From: Datnioides undecimradiatus
Lineage: Eukaryota > Chordata > Actinopteri > Lobotiformes > Datnioididae
Assembly (NCBI GenBank): GCA_008933995.1
Contig: WARS01000046.1
Coordinates: 10,182,526 to 10,246,525, forward strand
Length of the DNA: 64,000 nt
Reading direction: 5' to 3'
In this document: positions 1-12,045 of the stretch, piece after piece
How positions within the stretch are numbered: the first letter of the stretch is position 1
How the letters are laid out: every line of letters starts with the position of its first letter
Notes under the pieces: generated by a model
Told to the model about the DNA's origin: nothing
The model's database searches: none
Seen by the model: the letters and a program-made list of their open reading frames with translations, nothing else
Made by a program: the position numbers and the translations under genes

Positions 1-1354
1 TTACATTGGTGGTGCCACAGTGTCTGTGACCAGTGACTGAGTCATAAAATAATATGGTTTGCATTAAACATTAAAGGCTATAAATTAAAAAGGGGGCCAT
101 TAATAAACAAATGTGACTCAAGAGAGGGTCTCGTTATACATAAAGTGTTTATTTTGTTTATTTTAATTATAAATCAGGCTGAGGAAGCAGACCACAAACA
201 CCAACATGTGTGATTTTGGTGAGGTCATTCTTTGCTTTAATGCTTTTTCTAAAGCCTTGTGATAATTGAATCCTCAAACTTTTGTATTGATTGTAACTGT
301 AAATCATCCCAACACTGAAAACTCCCCTTAGACAGTGACTGATAATGTAATGACAGGGCTGTCTTGTATCTGATAATAGTTAGGCATACACAGAGATGTG
401 TGTCAAAGAAAAATACAGTATGTGTGCTCTGCAATCAGCTGTTGCAGAGATGTGAAGTTTGGAGATGCTCTGTCACTTGCTCAAAAGTACCCCCATGGTT
501 ACCACATACCAGTGGCATGCGCTGCACACGCGAAATGACATCACAGGTAACAGAGAGCCCATGAGATGAGCGAAGGAGGATTAGAGTGCTATCACAACAA
601 AGATGAAAGATTGGATTATTGTAGTACATGCTGTTCTTTTAAAAATCTGAATTTATTTCTGCATTTCCACATTATTACAGTTACAAGAAAGTATGAAATG
701 AGGACACAAAAATAACTCACTATTATTAGATTAGAACCAAATCTGTTCATTTAGGGGGCCCGTTGCTCTGACGGAACACATACATGTATCTTTTGGGGAT
801 ATAGTCACTTTTCTAATACTTTTTTACATCCCACGAAATATAAACTTTTTGGAAATGAAAGTTTTAACATGAAAATGATGTTTCATTGTGTCATCAACGT
901 TGCTATCCTAGCTAACAGCAAAGGCCGCATTCCCTGAAAAGTGACTTAAGAGATTCACCCTGCAGACAGTGTCATTATCCGGACTCTTGGGAAACCCTGC
1001 AGCAAGTTTCTGTAAAGTCATCAATACATGACACATCCACACTTTAATCCACAGCTCTGACTCCTTGTTCTCCTGGGGTAAACAGTTGTGGCCAGGCCTG
1101 CTTTACATCACTGCAGTTGTGTTGACATGGAATAAATTAACACTGTTTGCCCACAGTGTCACAACACGTACGTACTCCATGCTCTGTTCTGTGAGGCCTG
1201 TAGAATGAGTGATAAGTGACTTAAGTTCATGGAACCCACCTTCCCATTCGCAGCACTCAATCATACTTTTCTATCCAACTGTCTTAAATTTATGATAAAG
1301 ATCTTGACAAGTCTAGGCAGGATTAACAGTTAATCACATTGAATGATTAGTCAA

Positions 1355-1960
1355 CAGTTACTCAAGTGCTCCCTTTAAGTATACAGTCTGGATTACTTGA
1401 GTATTTCCAGATTGTGCTGCTTTATTTGGCTGCTTTGTTTAATAATTATATAGCAATAGCATTTTTCTATATGAATATAAATTCAGCCTGTTTAATTTTC
1501 TCATAACAGTGAAAAAACTGCTTGTTTACTCTATTTCAGCCTGTTTACACTGCAAATTAACTCATTTCCCTTGTCTAAAATCCATTTTTCTTCTGCTTAA
1601 CTATTTTGCATTTCATGACACAAACAGTAATCAACAATTGTATTTTAAATCAAAACTGTTTGAAATAGTAGTACTGCATTGTGAAACAAGGATTTGCAGG
1701 ACAGAAATGTGTTATGACTAAACTACCTGAAGATTCAACTGCCCAACAGATCAGCTCCACCTCAACCAACAACAATAACAACAGTGCTCACACTGTACTG
1801 TAACTGTTGTTATATATAACATGCTCAAAGGGGTCATTCTGCACAATGATTATTACTTTTGGTGCTCCAAGTACATTTTGCTGATAATACTTCAGTACAT
1901 ATTGCCTGTAGCAGAGTATTTTACATTACTGTATTTCTAGTTTTACTTAACGTCCTTTCT
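1355..1960 (+). mobile_element. Decayed copy of a common fish interspersed repeat (copy 1)
   Basis: The left part reads like the familiar percomorph repeat with 'ttactcaagt...ttgagtatttccag'. The right part carries its typical 'cagctccacctcaacca', 'ggggtcattctgcacaatga' and 'agtacattttgctgataata' phrases. The middle (about 1435-1700) is diverged. A second copy lies at 47635-48060. I recognise the consensus from memory of fish genomic sequence and cannot give a family name. No ORF or transposase is visible, so it is non-autonomous or a remnant. Confidence 0.55.
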
Positions 1961-1963
1961 TTA

Positions 1964-2012
1964 AAGGAATAGTTCAACATTTTGGAAACAATAACTATTC
2001 TCTTGTGTTCAA
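1964..2012 (+). mobile_element. End fragment of a fish interspersed repeat
   Basis: The stretch beginning 'ctttaaaggaatagttcaac' and followed by 'attttggaaa' matches the start of a repeat seen very often in percomorph introns. Only about 50 bp is recognisable before the sequence turns into a TAAT-rich low-complexity run. The family name is unknown to me. Confidence 0.45.
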
Positions 2013-3384
2013 ATTCTGAACCTTTCTTCCACCCAGACTATAATGACTAATGATAATCATAATAATCATTATAATAATGTGATAAATGGTTACAAGTTAA
2101 AAAAAAACAACCTAAATCCATTGTAAGTGGAGCACCTCCCTAACTTTATCCCATCAAATCCCGTTCTAATGGCTTGATTTCATCATTCTATGACTTCCTT
2201 GTTCGTGAAATGAAAAAGTACATTAACATGAATTTCAACTTATAGCTGTTTCTCTTCCTTGAACAGACACACAGACAAACTTCTTTGATGGTGACACAAA
2301 CAGGCTGAGTAAGCCGATTTACTGTGCTCTGAGTAACCGGACAGCAACCAGTCACTCTCTGCTGAACAAGTCCAGACACACCTTATCACTCTGACTGAAA
2401 CACACAATATCTATTGTTATTGACCCATGAGACTACATCATGTGTTGGCAAAGAGTCATCAATGTCTGCCTGTCCCCAGTTTTGGGGAAAGTATGAGTAC
2501 GTGAATGTGTACTGTCTTCCTACTGTACTGCAATATTATTACTGTCTTGTATCATTGAGCTGTATCTATATTAGTACCTCTGTTCATGTGTGTGTGTATC
2601 TACACACGCAGGAGAGGGTACATGGGACAATAAGGGTTGTGCCCTCACATGCTTCACTGCCACCATGTGTGTTGTGTGGATGTCACAACAACATCTGCCT
2701 CCCTCCTCTTCTTACCCCCCCATCCCCAACTCCACTGTGAGAACACCTCACCCCCTTGATTCCCAGACGCGGACACACCCAACACGCAGACTCATAACCA
2801 ATCAAATCACACACTTCAAATGTACAAATGACACTTGCTATTGGCTCCTGAATATAGTTAACTGTCACTTTTCAAATCCGTGAATCAAAAAACACTGAAG
2901 AAGTTATAATGTGTCTGTCTATCTGCCCACCTCTTCTCCAGCTTGGCTACAGATTAAGATGCAGCTTGATAACCTGCATGAAACCAAAGCGATGATGCCA
3001 TCTTTGCTTTACTGAACATGTGAGATTACAACCTAAACCTCTTTGGGACAATAGACAAGTAAATACTCAGATTGGCTGATGCAGCTTCGGGGTAACCTGA
3101 ATATATTCCATTACAGTTTATGCCATATAATACTGAATAATTTTGTATTATTTTATAATACAAATCTATTTACAGTGTGACTTGAAATGAAACGGCGTTA
3201 AAATAAGAGCATTTAAAATGTTTAAGATCCAGAGCAGATGTAACAAGATGTGATTCATTTCAAAAATTACAACACATACCATACACGAAGAAAAAGCCAT
3301 CACACAAAAGTGAATTTCAAGAAAAGATTTCAAAGGACATTCACAGGTGAACTGCCTGACTTCCCAGTGCTGGCAGCTCCAAGG

Positions 3385-3600
3385 CTGAGGGGCCCCAGAC
3401 CAAGAGATGTATCTCAAGCAGTGATCAGGCTACTAGGACATTACCAGATCTAAATCTGATCTAAAGCACACATAGTAGAGGGGACCAGACATTCAAAGCT
3501 TTAAAAACAAACAGTAAAGTCTTCAACTCAATTCTGAAACTCGCAAGTGAAGAGCAGCAAGAGTTGGTGTGGTTTCTTCACAATATTTTTACCATTGTTA
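3385..3600 (+). mobile_element. Relic of an interspersed repeat
   Basis: The segment has the order of phrases 'agcagtgatcaggctac', 'aaagctttaaaaacaaacag', 'actcaattctgaaactc' and 'gagttggtgtggtttcttc'. This is typical of a dispersed fish element whose consensus I recall only approximately. No intact reading frame is present. The open frame across it (3250-3453) has no domain. Confidence 0.45.
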
Positions 3601-6600
3601 CCACTATTAATGGTATGAACCTCCACCATCTTCAATTTACATTTAGACTTCTGTCACAAAAGCAAACACAGTCTTAGCAGTACTTTTTTTAATCCGCAAA
3701 CAATGTGTATCCCACACTTTATAATGATGCCTAGCTGTATCATCCTCCACAGGCCCCAACAAAGACATTCAGCACCTTTCACAACAGTTGGGACATTGGC
3801 TCTTCTAATTCAAATCAGAGGAAAGGTGTTAAGATCTGACATAGATCACTCCCACTCTCTATCCTGAAAAGTTATCACAGTCGTCTACAGGTGATCTTCC
3901 AGAGAATAGATCCTCCTGAAGGGAGGACAGTCTGTGTAAATAAGATTGTGACACCTTTAGTGAGTAAAACATCATTTAGACTTATATCAAATTACATCTG
4001 CACTTACCTCAGAAACTTTCGCAACCGACAACAAGTTATACTGTATGTATAAGTCATTAGGACAAATGGAGAAATCATGAAGTTTTTGATTTAATTTGAA
4101 GCACGAAAATCTCTTTTTTCATCCTGTTAACAAGTGGCTGTTGCAGCAACTGTAAGATATAAAACAAGTTGAAATCGTCCAATTACAAAAACAGGACATT
4201 TCCTCTTTTTTTGTTAGAAAATAACACTTAAAATCTTTAAGATTTGTTTTGGATCAGACTTAATTTTCAAAACATGAAAATTCATGAATAGAAATAGCTG
4301 TCAAAGTACAATATTTCCTTCTGATAGGCATTAGTTGTTGTGCTCATGCCCACACTCTTTGACACTCTTTGCTTTGCACAAACTACATCTTAATACTGTT
4401 ACATATCTCTAACATGTGCTGCTTATGGCTGCATTCTTTAATTTACTCCTATACCAATATTACCACTAGTATAACTAGTGCAGGTTGGTTCTGCAGTGTT
4501 GTGCCTGTTTGTTGCAGTTGTTTTCTTTTGGCATCTGTCATGTGTGGGCTTGGTATTACGTAAATTGTCTTTGCTCTTCCAGTTTTTGTCCATTTCCTGT
4601 GATAAAAGTGAGCAAAAATTGTCACAGTATGATTGTGAATTCAGTCAAAGCTGCAGACATTGCACCCCAGTCTTCTGACTTTACGACACAAAACACCACT
4701 TTCACATCTGAACCACGGAGAGCTGGCGGTGTCCCGGATGTCTTTGGGTCGTCAGTGACATAATGAGGTCTGAGGCAGCTTGTTTGAAGTGCTAATCACC
4801 TCGTCGTTCCCAGAGTGCTAAAGTGCACTCTTCATTGTGTCTCATCTCTGAAGCATGTGCACAACTTTGATCATGTGTGGTCATTGTGGTCACTCTGAAG
4901 TCATTACCTCCCTTGATAACTGCAGATTGATATGAAGGCAACATACAGTAGTAAGAGATCTATCTGATAATGACCCTGGTGTTTTTTAAACCTTTGGAAA
5001 TGACATTAAAGTGCGCTGCAAAATGAGCAAAGGCTGTTTGGAAGAAATGGAGGTTATTTGCATATCACCCTACCCTTGTATTACTCAACTGTATGAGTGA
5101 TGAGCCCAGCAGATTCATGGAGGCAAACTGAAGCTGTTGACTGTGGGACAGAAATAATCGTTGTTGCCTCTAGGCACAGTCACAGCCAGGAACTGGGACG
5201 ATTCTCACTGGCTTCGCTTGACACCGAAACTGACAGTTTATGTTTTGACAGCTTTTCTTTAATCAACAGACTTGTACAGTTGATGTGACTGACAGGTTAG
5301 CTTTTGTTATGAAAATGCATGATTTAACTGAATTGCATCAGAAACAGGGAAATGATGTAAATAGTGTGCAATGTACAGGGACAACATGTTTTCTAGATCC
5401 ACTGGTTATAATATTGAGTTGTTTATCTGTAAATGACAGAATGGATGCAATTTTTCATGCCACTCAATTTTTGCACACACCTGTCACAGATTCTCAGAAA
5501 AGTCCATCAGCCGGTTAATTAGAAGTACAATAACAACGACAAAAATCACAACAGAGTTTTTTCAATTGTCTGTGTGAAAGAAACAGTGTGAGCCAAGTCT
5601 CCGCTAAAAACATCAAACTGCCAATTTGTATAGAGCAGCAGCAGTGAGCCAATCGGCTTTGTCCTTGGCCAGGCAGACCTGTCGGTGCACCTGCTGATTC
5701 CCAGGCCTCCTTGCCAATCTTCGACTAGAGTGAAACCCAGCGAGAGTGAAACTGGCACTGAGCCAGAGGAAGACCTGGTTGACTACTCTTGACACAATCA
5801 CTAAAAGCAGGGGATCCTGGGAGGAGGACCAGCCCTGTGTGGAGATGAGAAAAAAATAGATGACTAACCATGAGAAGTGAAAGACAGGAGGAGGAGGAGG
5901 AGAAGGAACAGTTCACTGAACTCCTGGGAACCTAAAACCTGTCCAACATGGCTTCACGATTGCTCAATGAGTCCACTGTGACCGTTCAGCTCTTGTCACA
6001 TGTGAATTTATAATCACGTGCATTCAGCATGCCACGTCTCATAATTATTTTGTATTAATGTAAAAAGCCACTGATTTGTTTTTTGCATTGCAAAGACAGG
6101 AAAAGAGTTGCACTGGAGAAGAGTCATAAATAAGACATGACATTTAAATGTGTTTTTCAAAGCAGTCTCACGGCCTGCCTTGACCTGGCACTGCTACCCC
6201 TCAAGATGTTAATGACCATTGTGCTCCTGACCTTCACCTGCCCTCACACAAAGCTGAAATCCCCTTACCTTTCTGCAAAACGCAAACACACATGGGACAA
6301 ACTTATTGTTTCAAAGCGACCTCTGGACTCCCTCTGAGCACTTCTTACCACTGTGTGTGTTGTAATTTTGCACGTTTCCCTTAGTCACAATAATATTTCT
6401 CTCATTGGGTTTTGGGAACATAGTTATATTGTAGCAACAAAGTCTGATGTTTTAAGAAACTTTGGGCATTATTGACTGTCCATTATAGAGGACAAATAAT
6501 CATACAAATATAATAATTATTGTACATCTTGCGCACGGCCTCTGTAGGGGTTAATGCTAAGGTTGCGCATGGATTTAGTTTAGGGAAACCATCTTACTTG

Positions 6601-9022
6601 TTACAAATGATTGTTTAACTTTGCATTAGCTTAGCAGTTTGCAGAAGCGCAACAAGTAGTAAACACAATAGTGACCCATTATTACCTTTGACCTCTCGTC
6701 ACCTCCAGACAAGTCCATATATCGACTCATTTTTCGTCTTCACCAACTCCTGAGTGAAACATCTGCCCTGAGCTGCGAAAGGCCATGCTAACTTAAGCTA
6801 ACTTTGTCTGTCATTTGATTCTAGGCAGGTAGCAGACGTTGGGTTTTTAGTGCTTTTTCACTGAAACAGCTGTAGGTTGCTTCTGAAACAGGCCTTCCTT
6901 CTTACATTCACATATATTCACAACATAAAAATATTGAGTACAGCTGCGTCAAATCACTTTAACATCCCTCTTAACAACGGCATTGGATCGTGGTTTCCAA
7001 CTGATCCCCAAATCAAAGTTCATCATGAGTCCACTTGTGGTCACCGGTGTCAGATGACAGAACACTAGTTGCTCCTGTGACCTCTCCTTATGAGGTCATT
7101 TGGCCGAGACAGGGGTTGCCCTGCTTTAACTCATTGATAACAGCCGTTCAAACAGAACCCTGACACATGACTGCGTGATGGACAGCACACTGACTAATCA
7201 CAAACAGATTGCTGATGTATTGGGGTGAATGTGTGTTTTTTATCCTCATGCTCATCTATGACTCATCCACCCTGTCGTGAACAAATGCACTGCAGAGCTG
7301 TCAGGTCCACAAGTGTTTTATAACCCTGCTGTGCTCTGTCTTTGTATCTCTGCCTGTCATGTTCACCTCAGTTTGCTGCACAAAGATTCCTCCTCCATGT
7401 ATTTTTCCTCAAACTCTGGCAGTTCTCATAGTCACACCTTTCAGACAAATGTCAACAATGATGTTCACACTCCATTGTTGTGGTAAACCAGCACGCTGCT
7501 GCTGTTTATCCTCAATCAGTGAATTTGACTTAATCACACTCTAGTGAATGCCACTCTCCCATGTCTCTATTCCTTTGGAAGGGAAAAGGAACAATCAGAC
7601 ACAGCAATCAGTCACAGCATGGCACTGCCAAACCCCATCAGCAGTCATGTGGATTGCATTAGAATTGGTGGACCTGGAGCACGGCTGGAGGCCAGAGGTT
7701 ACTTATCATATCTGTGGACAGGAAAAGTACCTGGAGTGATGAGTCGGATTATTCAGACCCCCCTGCAGAGAACAGTGCTCTTTGCATTTAACTGCTCTTC
7801 GTGACTCTTCCCTGAATATAAAACCACTCTCTACTATCATATTGGTTGCAAAATGCTCACAATGCATTGCGAGCTGTTCCAAAAAAATACATATGCAACA
7901 CTGGAGCTATGATTTGCACTTCATTTATTTGCATCACATCACTCCAACGTAAAAAAGACAGACAGATTAGAGGAGGAGATGGTGAGTTCAGATTAGTGTG
8001 AGTTCAGATCAGTGACACAAAAGTTTTGTGGAGTACATTAATGCATTTAAAATCCATGTCTTCTCTTATATCTCATAAACAAAAACATGACAAATGGCCT
8101 GTTTTAACAAACAGAATAACATACACATTTAGCTGACTTCCACAAGAAGCATAGTAAAGCCTGTCCCTGGTTCTGCTCACATATATACACATATGAATAT
8201 CCATCAGATTCCTTTACACTGGAGTGCAAAATACTACTTTCTTTTGCATACACAGAGACACAGGGCTTTTTTAAGTGTATAGGCTTACACTTACATTCAG
8301 GCACAGGCAGTTGAGTGTCCTTTAACTGTGTACAGACAGGGCTATTGAAGCGATAAGGAGTGTATTGAACCTATAAACAAAGAGGTGTGAATAAAAAAGG
8401 CCAGGCCAATGGTGGTAGTGGGAGGACCTGCAGGGTGGAAGTTAAATCCCCTGCAGAGTTTGCTTTCACAGATGCAGATTGATGGGAGATGGAGACAAAA
8501 AGCCAGAGGTTACCGCTGGTTACTGCTTCCATGCAACCTTTCACCTCAGACAAGAGAATTTTTTAACCAAGTTCCTGTGCCAATATGAGAATTAAAACAA
8601 ATGCATCACCCTGTTGTGTTTCCCTCTCACAGATATCAAATCACTTGATAAACTTTTAATTAAAAATAAATGTCGAAGGTGATAAGACTGTCATTTGCTG
8701 ATACACTTAAAGCCCAGTGAATATCAAGCCAAACCAGCCAGGGGAGCTTTCACACACAGGTAAGAATGTGGCACCTCGCACTGCAACCTGAACTTGCAGC
8801 TGCTGCATATAAATAGACTGCAGTGGCCAGACGGCAAGAGTACAGCAGAGAAGTGGCTAACGCCCATCTGCACAAACACGGCCCTGACACTTTCTGTTTC
8901 TCTCTCACTTACATTAAAGGCTGCAGCTGGTACCAAAGCACAGCATGCAAATTCACTACATTTACATGATGGTCAGTCTTGTCTCTCTGTGGCTGTATGT
9001 TGATCAAGTTCACTTCACCTCC

Positions 9023-9028
9023 TTTAAT
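9023..9028 (-). terminator. rhov: Candidate rhov poly(A) signal (ATTAAA)
   Basis: On the minus strand ATTAAA lies about 420 nt past the rhov stop. No AATAAA was seen closer. A second ATTAAA lies near 8656. Either could end the transcript, so the 3' end is uncertain. Confidence 0.3.
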
Positions 9029-9448
9029 GTCTCACTTCAATGCTCCTTTTCTGTCATGGCTGGTGACTGGTGGCTCGCCAGTGAAGCACACACAAACTTT
9101 GATTCAAGAGTTTTTTTTCATGCCCTAGAACAATCGAACATTTGAATATAATGTAAACAACACTGCTGTCCTGAATCTGTCTGCTGGGGAGTGAAACTAG
9201 ACTCTGGCTGAGAATGACCCAGAATCCTCTCTGCCGTCTCCACAGACATCAAGTTCCCGATGTCACTGTGTTTGCCTTTACTTGTTTCCCTTGCACCATT
9301 TGGCATCCCAGAGTACAAAAAGCCAAATACGCAATAGGGATATTTAACTGCCACAGATAGATGCTGTGATAGCACACAAAGGAAAAGAGTTTAAATAAAT
9401 TAAGAGTTTTTTTGTCCACAACCCACAGGGTTAACAGTCTGTCTGAGT

Positions 9449-10929
9449 TCAGATGAAGCAGAAGAACTTCTTCCAGCTACACCTGGAGAAAGCTTTCGTG
9501 CGCCTGTCAGAAAATCTCCTCTTCTTGGTTTTGCGGGCTTTGTTCTTGATGGCAGCAAAGATGGCTGCGTCAAACGCCTCCTTCAAGTTCTTTTGCGTGA
9601 GTGACGAACACTCTATGTAGTCTGTGGCCCTGATCTTCTCAGCCATGCTCCGGGCCCGGGAGCTCAGAACAGGCTTGACATTTGATCGGTCCAAGTTGAT
9701 GAGGACATTGACGTCCAGTAAGAGGTCCGACTGAGTCCCAACGAGGACGATTGGCGACGAGGGGTTGTAAGCCCGGATCTCTGAGACCCACTTCTTGGTG
9801 ATGTTGTGAAACGACGTGGGGTTGACCATGCTGAAGCAAAGGAGAAAGACATCCGTGTGGGCATAGGACAGAGCCCTGAATTCATCAAACTCCTCCTGAA
9901 TGAAACACGGAAGACAGAAAGCATGAGTTAGTGTCAATCGAAGATGTACAGACATGATAGAGGAATAAGTGAAAAAGGCTGACTCACTGAAGTGTCAGAA
10001 AAAGATCATCCATTAACATTCATGGTGAAATATTCTTACTGAGTCACGTATTGGATGAAGCAAGAACGTGACAGCTTGTACCTTCATAGCTCATCATGTT
10101 GGTATCAGTGGGAGTTTAATGGTGTAGATTTTGTATAATTCATGATCAATTGACACAATGAAGTCAACATCAGAAAACAGATAAAAATGGGACAAAGAAC
10201 TGCAGCCAGTTAAATTAATATCAAAAGCGGCCAAAAAATAAATAATCTTACCTGTCCTGCTGTGTCCACAAGCTGAACTTTGACTGGAGATCCTTCTACT
10301 TGGACCTGACCTGTCGGAAACCAGTAAGGTATATTGAACATTATTGATTTAGTTAACTTAATAAGACATACCTACAGAAACAAACAGAACATTTAGAACA
10401 TGAACCACATACATACAGAGACAAAGTTAATGAGACCTACATCAAAAGTTTTCAGACAAGTTTTGAGTAAAGCTCATCTATGCATACTAAACTCTTTAAT
10501 AACTTAGTTATATGTAGTGTCTTAACTGCTAACCAGTGAGACATTTGCTGTATAGCCAATAATGTTAACTACATCATCTCCATAGAGAAACAACGCAAAT
10601 GCAGAAGATCTCAAGCAAATGTTTGTCATTTCTTTCTTAATAAAACTGTTCACTCTTATCATGACAGTGTGTTGTCAACATCATCTTTAAAATACGGCAA
10701 AAGAAAACGCTCATAATCACTGACCAGAGAAGACGTCAAAGCCAGTCTGTTGGTATTCTGTCGGGTACCCGTTGGAGGTGTAGCTGACAATCATGCTGGT
10801 CTTTCCGACTGCTCCGTCACCGACCAGCATACAGCTGATGACACCGGGGTCCAGCTCGTCCTCCCGGGTCAGCCCGCAAGCGGAAGGGACTCGGGACTCG
10901 TGGTAAAAGTAATCCATGTGAGGTGGCAT
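9449..10929 (-). CDS. rhov: RhoV, atypical Rho-family GTPase (Chp/Wrch-2 type)
   Basis: Three exons, minus strand: 10929-10725, 10310-10252 and 9895-9449. They give 236 aa, the same length as human RHOV. The P-loop GDGAVGKT is at residues 37-44, the switch-II DTAGQ at 84-88, the G4 motif is GTQSDL (not TKLD, as in RhoU/RhoV), and the G5-like motif is [10 protein letters not shown]. The C-terminus has a basic KKRR stretch and ends [10 protein letters not shown]. That resembles the palmitoylated CFV end of RhoV and is not a prenylated CAAX box. I start at the ATG giving MPPHMDYF; the frame is open upstream to 11046 but has no further ATG, and this ATG has G at -3. In vertebrates RhoV binds Pak kinases and acts in neural crest induction and at cell junctions. 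The gene is divergent from vps18. Confidence 0.95.
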
Positions 10930-11181
10930 GTCGAGCCGCACATTCAGCTCGTGAAGGCGGACTCTCCTCCTTATCGGTGGCAGTGACACGAGATGACTCT
11001 GTAAGTCAGCCGAGGAGCTGAGGAGACTGTCTCTTACATACCGTCAGGCTGCCCGTCCTGTTCTGTCTGACGGGCGACATGTGTGGGGAGGGATGTATTT
11101 AGGGCACGTTGTAGAAAGAAGCGCTCATACAGGTTGTGATTTGCATGGACACTCCCACCGAGAATAGAAAGAAAGAGCTTC

Positions 11182-11225
<44 letters not shown>
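11182..11225. repeat. (TAGA)n / (GATA)n microsatellite
   Basis: About eleven uninterrupted copies of the 4-bp unit lie roughly 250 bp upstream of the rhov start codon. Confidence 0.95.
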
Positions 11226-11226
<1 letters not shown>

Positions 11227-11674
11227 GCTTGCAACATAAAATATAAATAAAGTCAATAGACATGGAGGAAAATATTGCAGAATGTGTGCAAAATAGAAAG
11301 GAATCATAAATGTGCAAATGTTTACAGTATTAAGAATATAGAGGGTGTGTGGTGAGTGTGGTTCATGCATATATAAAATGTACACTGTTCAATATGCATT
11401 CGGTTCTTTGATTTTCTTGCATGATCATTGTTTTATTCGAGTATGTTGATTTTAATGCCAGTAATACATTGACAAAGCACAAAAACGATACATTAGGAAA
11501 ATAAACATCCATGCTATACACAGCTTCATCATCATCCAATGATGAAAACAAAATTAAATAGTGCATCAAAACAATAGTGATGGAAAAGTGCATTGTTAAT
11601 GTATGATAACTTTCTGCTCTGCTAAATTCTCAATATTTTCATAACAAACCAGTCACTCAAAGTTTGGGCAAACT

Positions 11675-11688
11675 GCGCCCCCTAGTGC
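11675..11688 (-). promoter_or_regulatory. CTCF-like site between rhov and vps18
   Basis: The plus strand reads GCGCCCCCTAGTGC. Its reverse complement GCACTAGGGGGCGC fits the CTCF core CCASYAGRKGGCRS at 13 of 14 positions. It lies between two divergent promoters, a common place for boundary sites. Binding is inferred. Confidence 0.5.
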
Positions 11689-11715
11689 CAGAGATAGACG
11701 CTACCTCAGCTGTGG

Positions 11716-11723
11716 TCACATGA
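11716..11723. promoter_or_regulatory. M-box / CLEAR-like site TCACATGA near vps18
   Basis: TCACATGA is the reverse complement of the MITF/TFE-family M-box TCATGTGA. It lies about 320 bp before the vps18 ATG. Lysosomal genes are known targets of TFEB and its relatives, so the position fits. An 8-mer on its own is weak evidence. Confidence 0.35.
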
Positions 11724-12045
11724 TTCTAGGTGTCACCTGATTCTCCGGGTCCACCCTGTGGTGCAGTCAGGAGCTAAGCTAGTCACTGTGATATCATGAA
11801 TGATTGAAATTTCTTATGTCCCTTTGTGTACTGCAGCCTAAGATATTACACCGCACCTCCGGCGTTTCTGTTCAGACGCATGCGTAAAGAGGAAGTACAA
11901 TAGTTGCGTTTGCTTTCCCTCAACGGGTGGAAGTTGTGACAGCTAGCTAGTCCTTTAGCCATGTCGTTTTAGGATTGTTTATTCGTCAGGGTTTTAGTCT
12001 GCGAAGACGTTTATTTACAGGTAGTGAAATAAAGTAGTTTCAAAC

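Larger units (their letters stand above)
1..9022. other. Intergenic region downstream of rhov
   Basis: No coding exon can be supported here. The open frames are short (under about 110 codons), lack recognisable domains and have no matching splice-site chains. The DNA is AT-rich with scattered relics of interspersed repeats, listed separately at 1355-1960, 1964-2012 and 3385-3600. In mammals the next gene in this direction is SPINT1, but I see no Kunitz or other exon of it. The stretches 2050-3380 and 3600-9000 hold nothing I can name. Undetected noncoding genes or enhancers are possible. Confidence 0.6.
10930..12045. promoter_or_regulatory. Divergent rhov / vps18 promoter interval
   Basis: About 1.1 kb separates the two start codons. 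It holds the (TAGA)n tract, AT-rich DNA (11230-11640), a CTCF-like site (11675-11688), an M-box (11716-11723), and, near vps18, the palindrome ACGCATGCGT (11876-11885, NRF1-like) followed by an ETS-like GAGGAAGT. The last 170 bp before the vps18 ATG are presumably its 5' UTR. No TATA box is clear for vps18. Transcription starts are inferred, not seen. Confidence 0.5.

Noticed and set aside
7544-7804. 86-codon open frame in the left intergenic region
   Set aside because: No start context of note, no domain, no partner exons, and composition like the surrounding DNA.
10930-10989. N-terminal extension of RhoV from a GTG at 10989
   Set aside because: There is no ATG in that stretch. The ATG at 10929 gives the family length and N-terminus.
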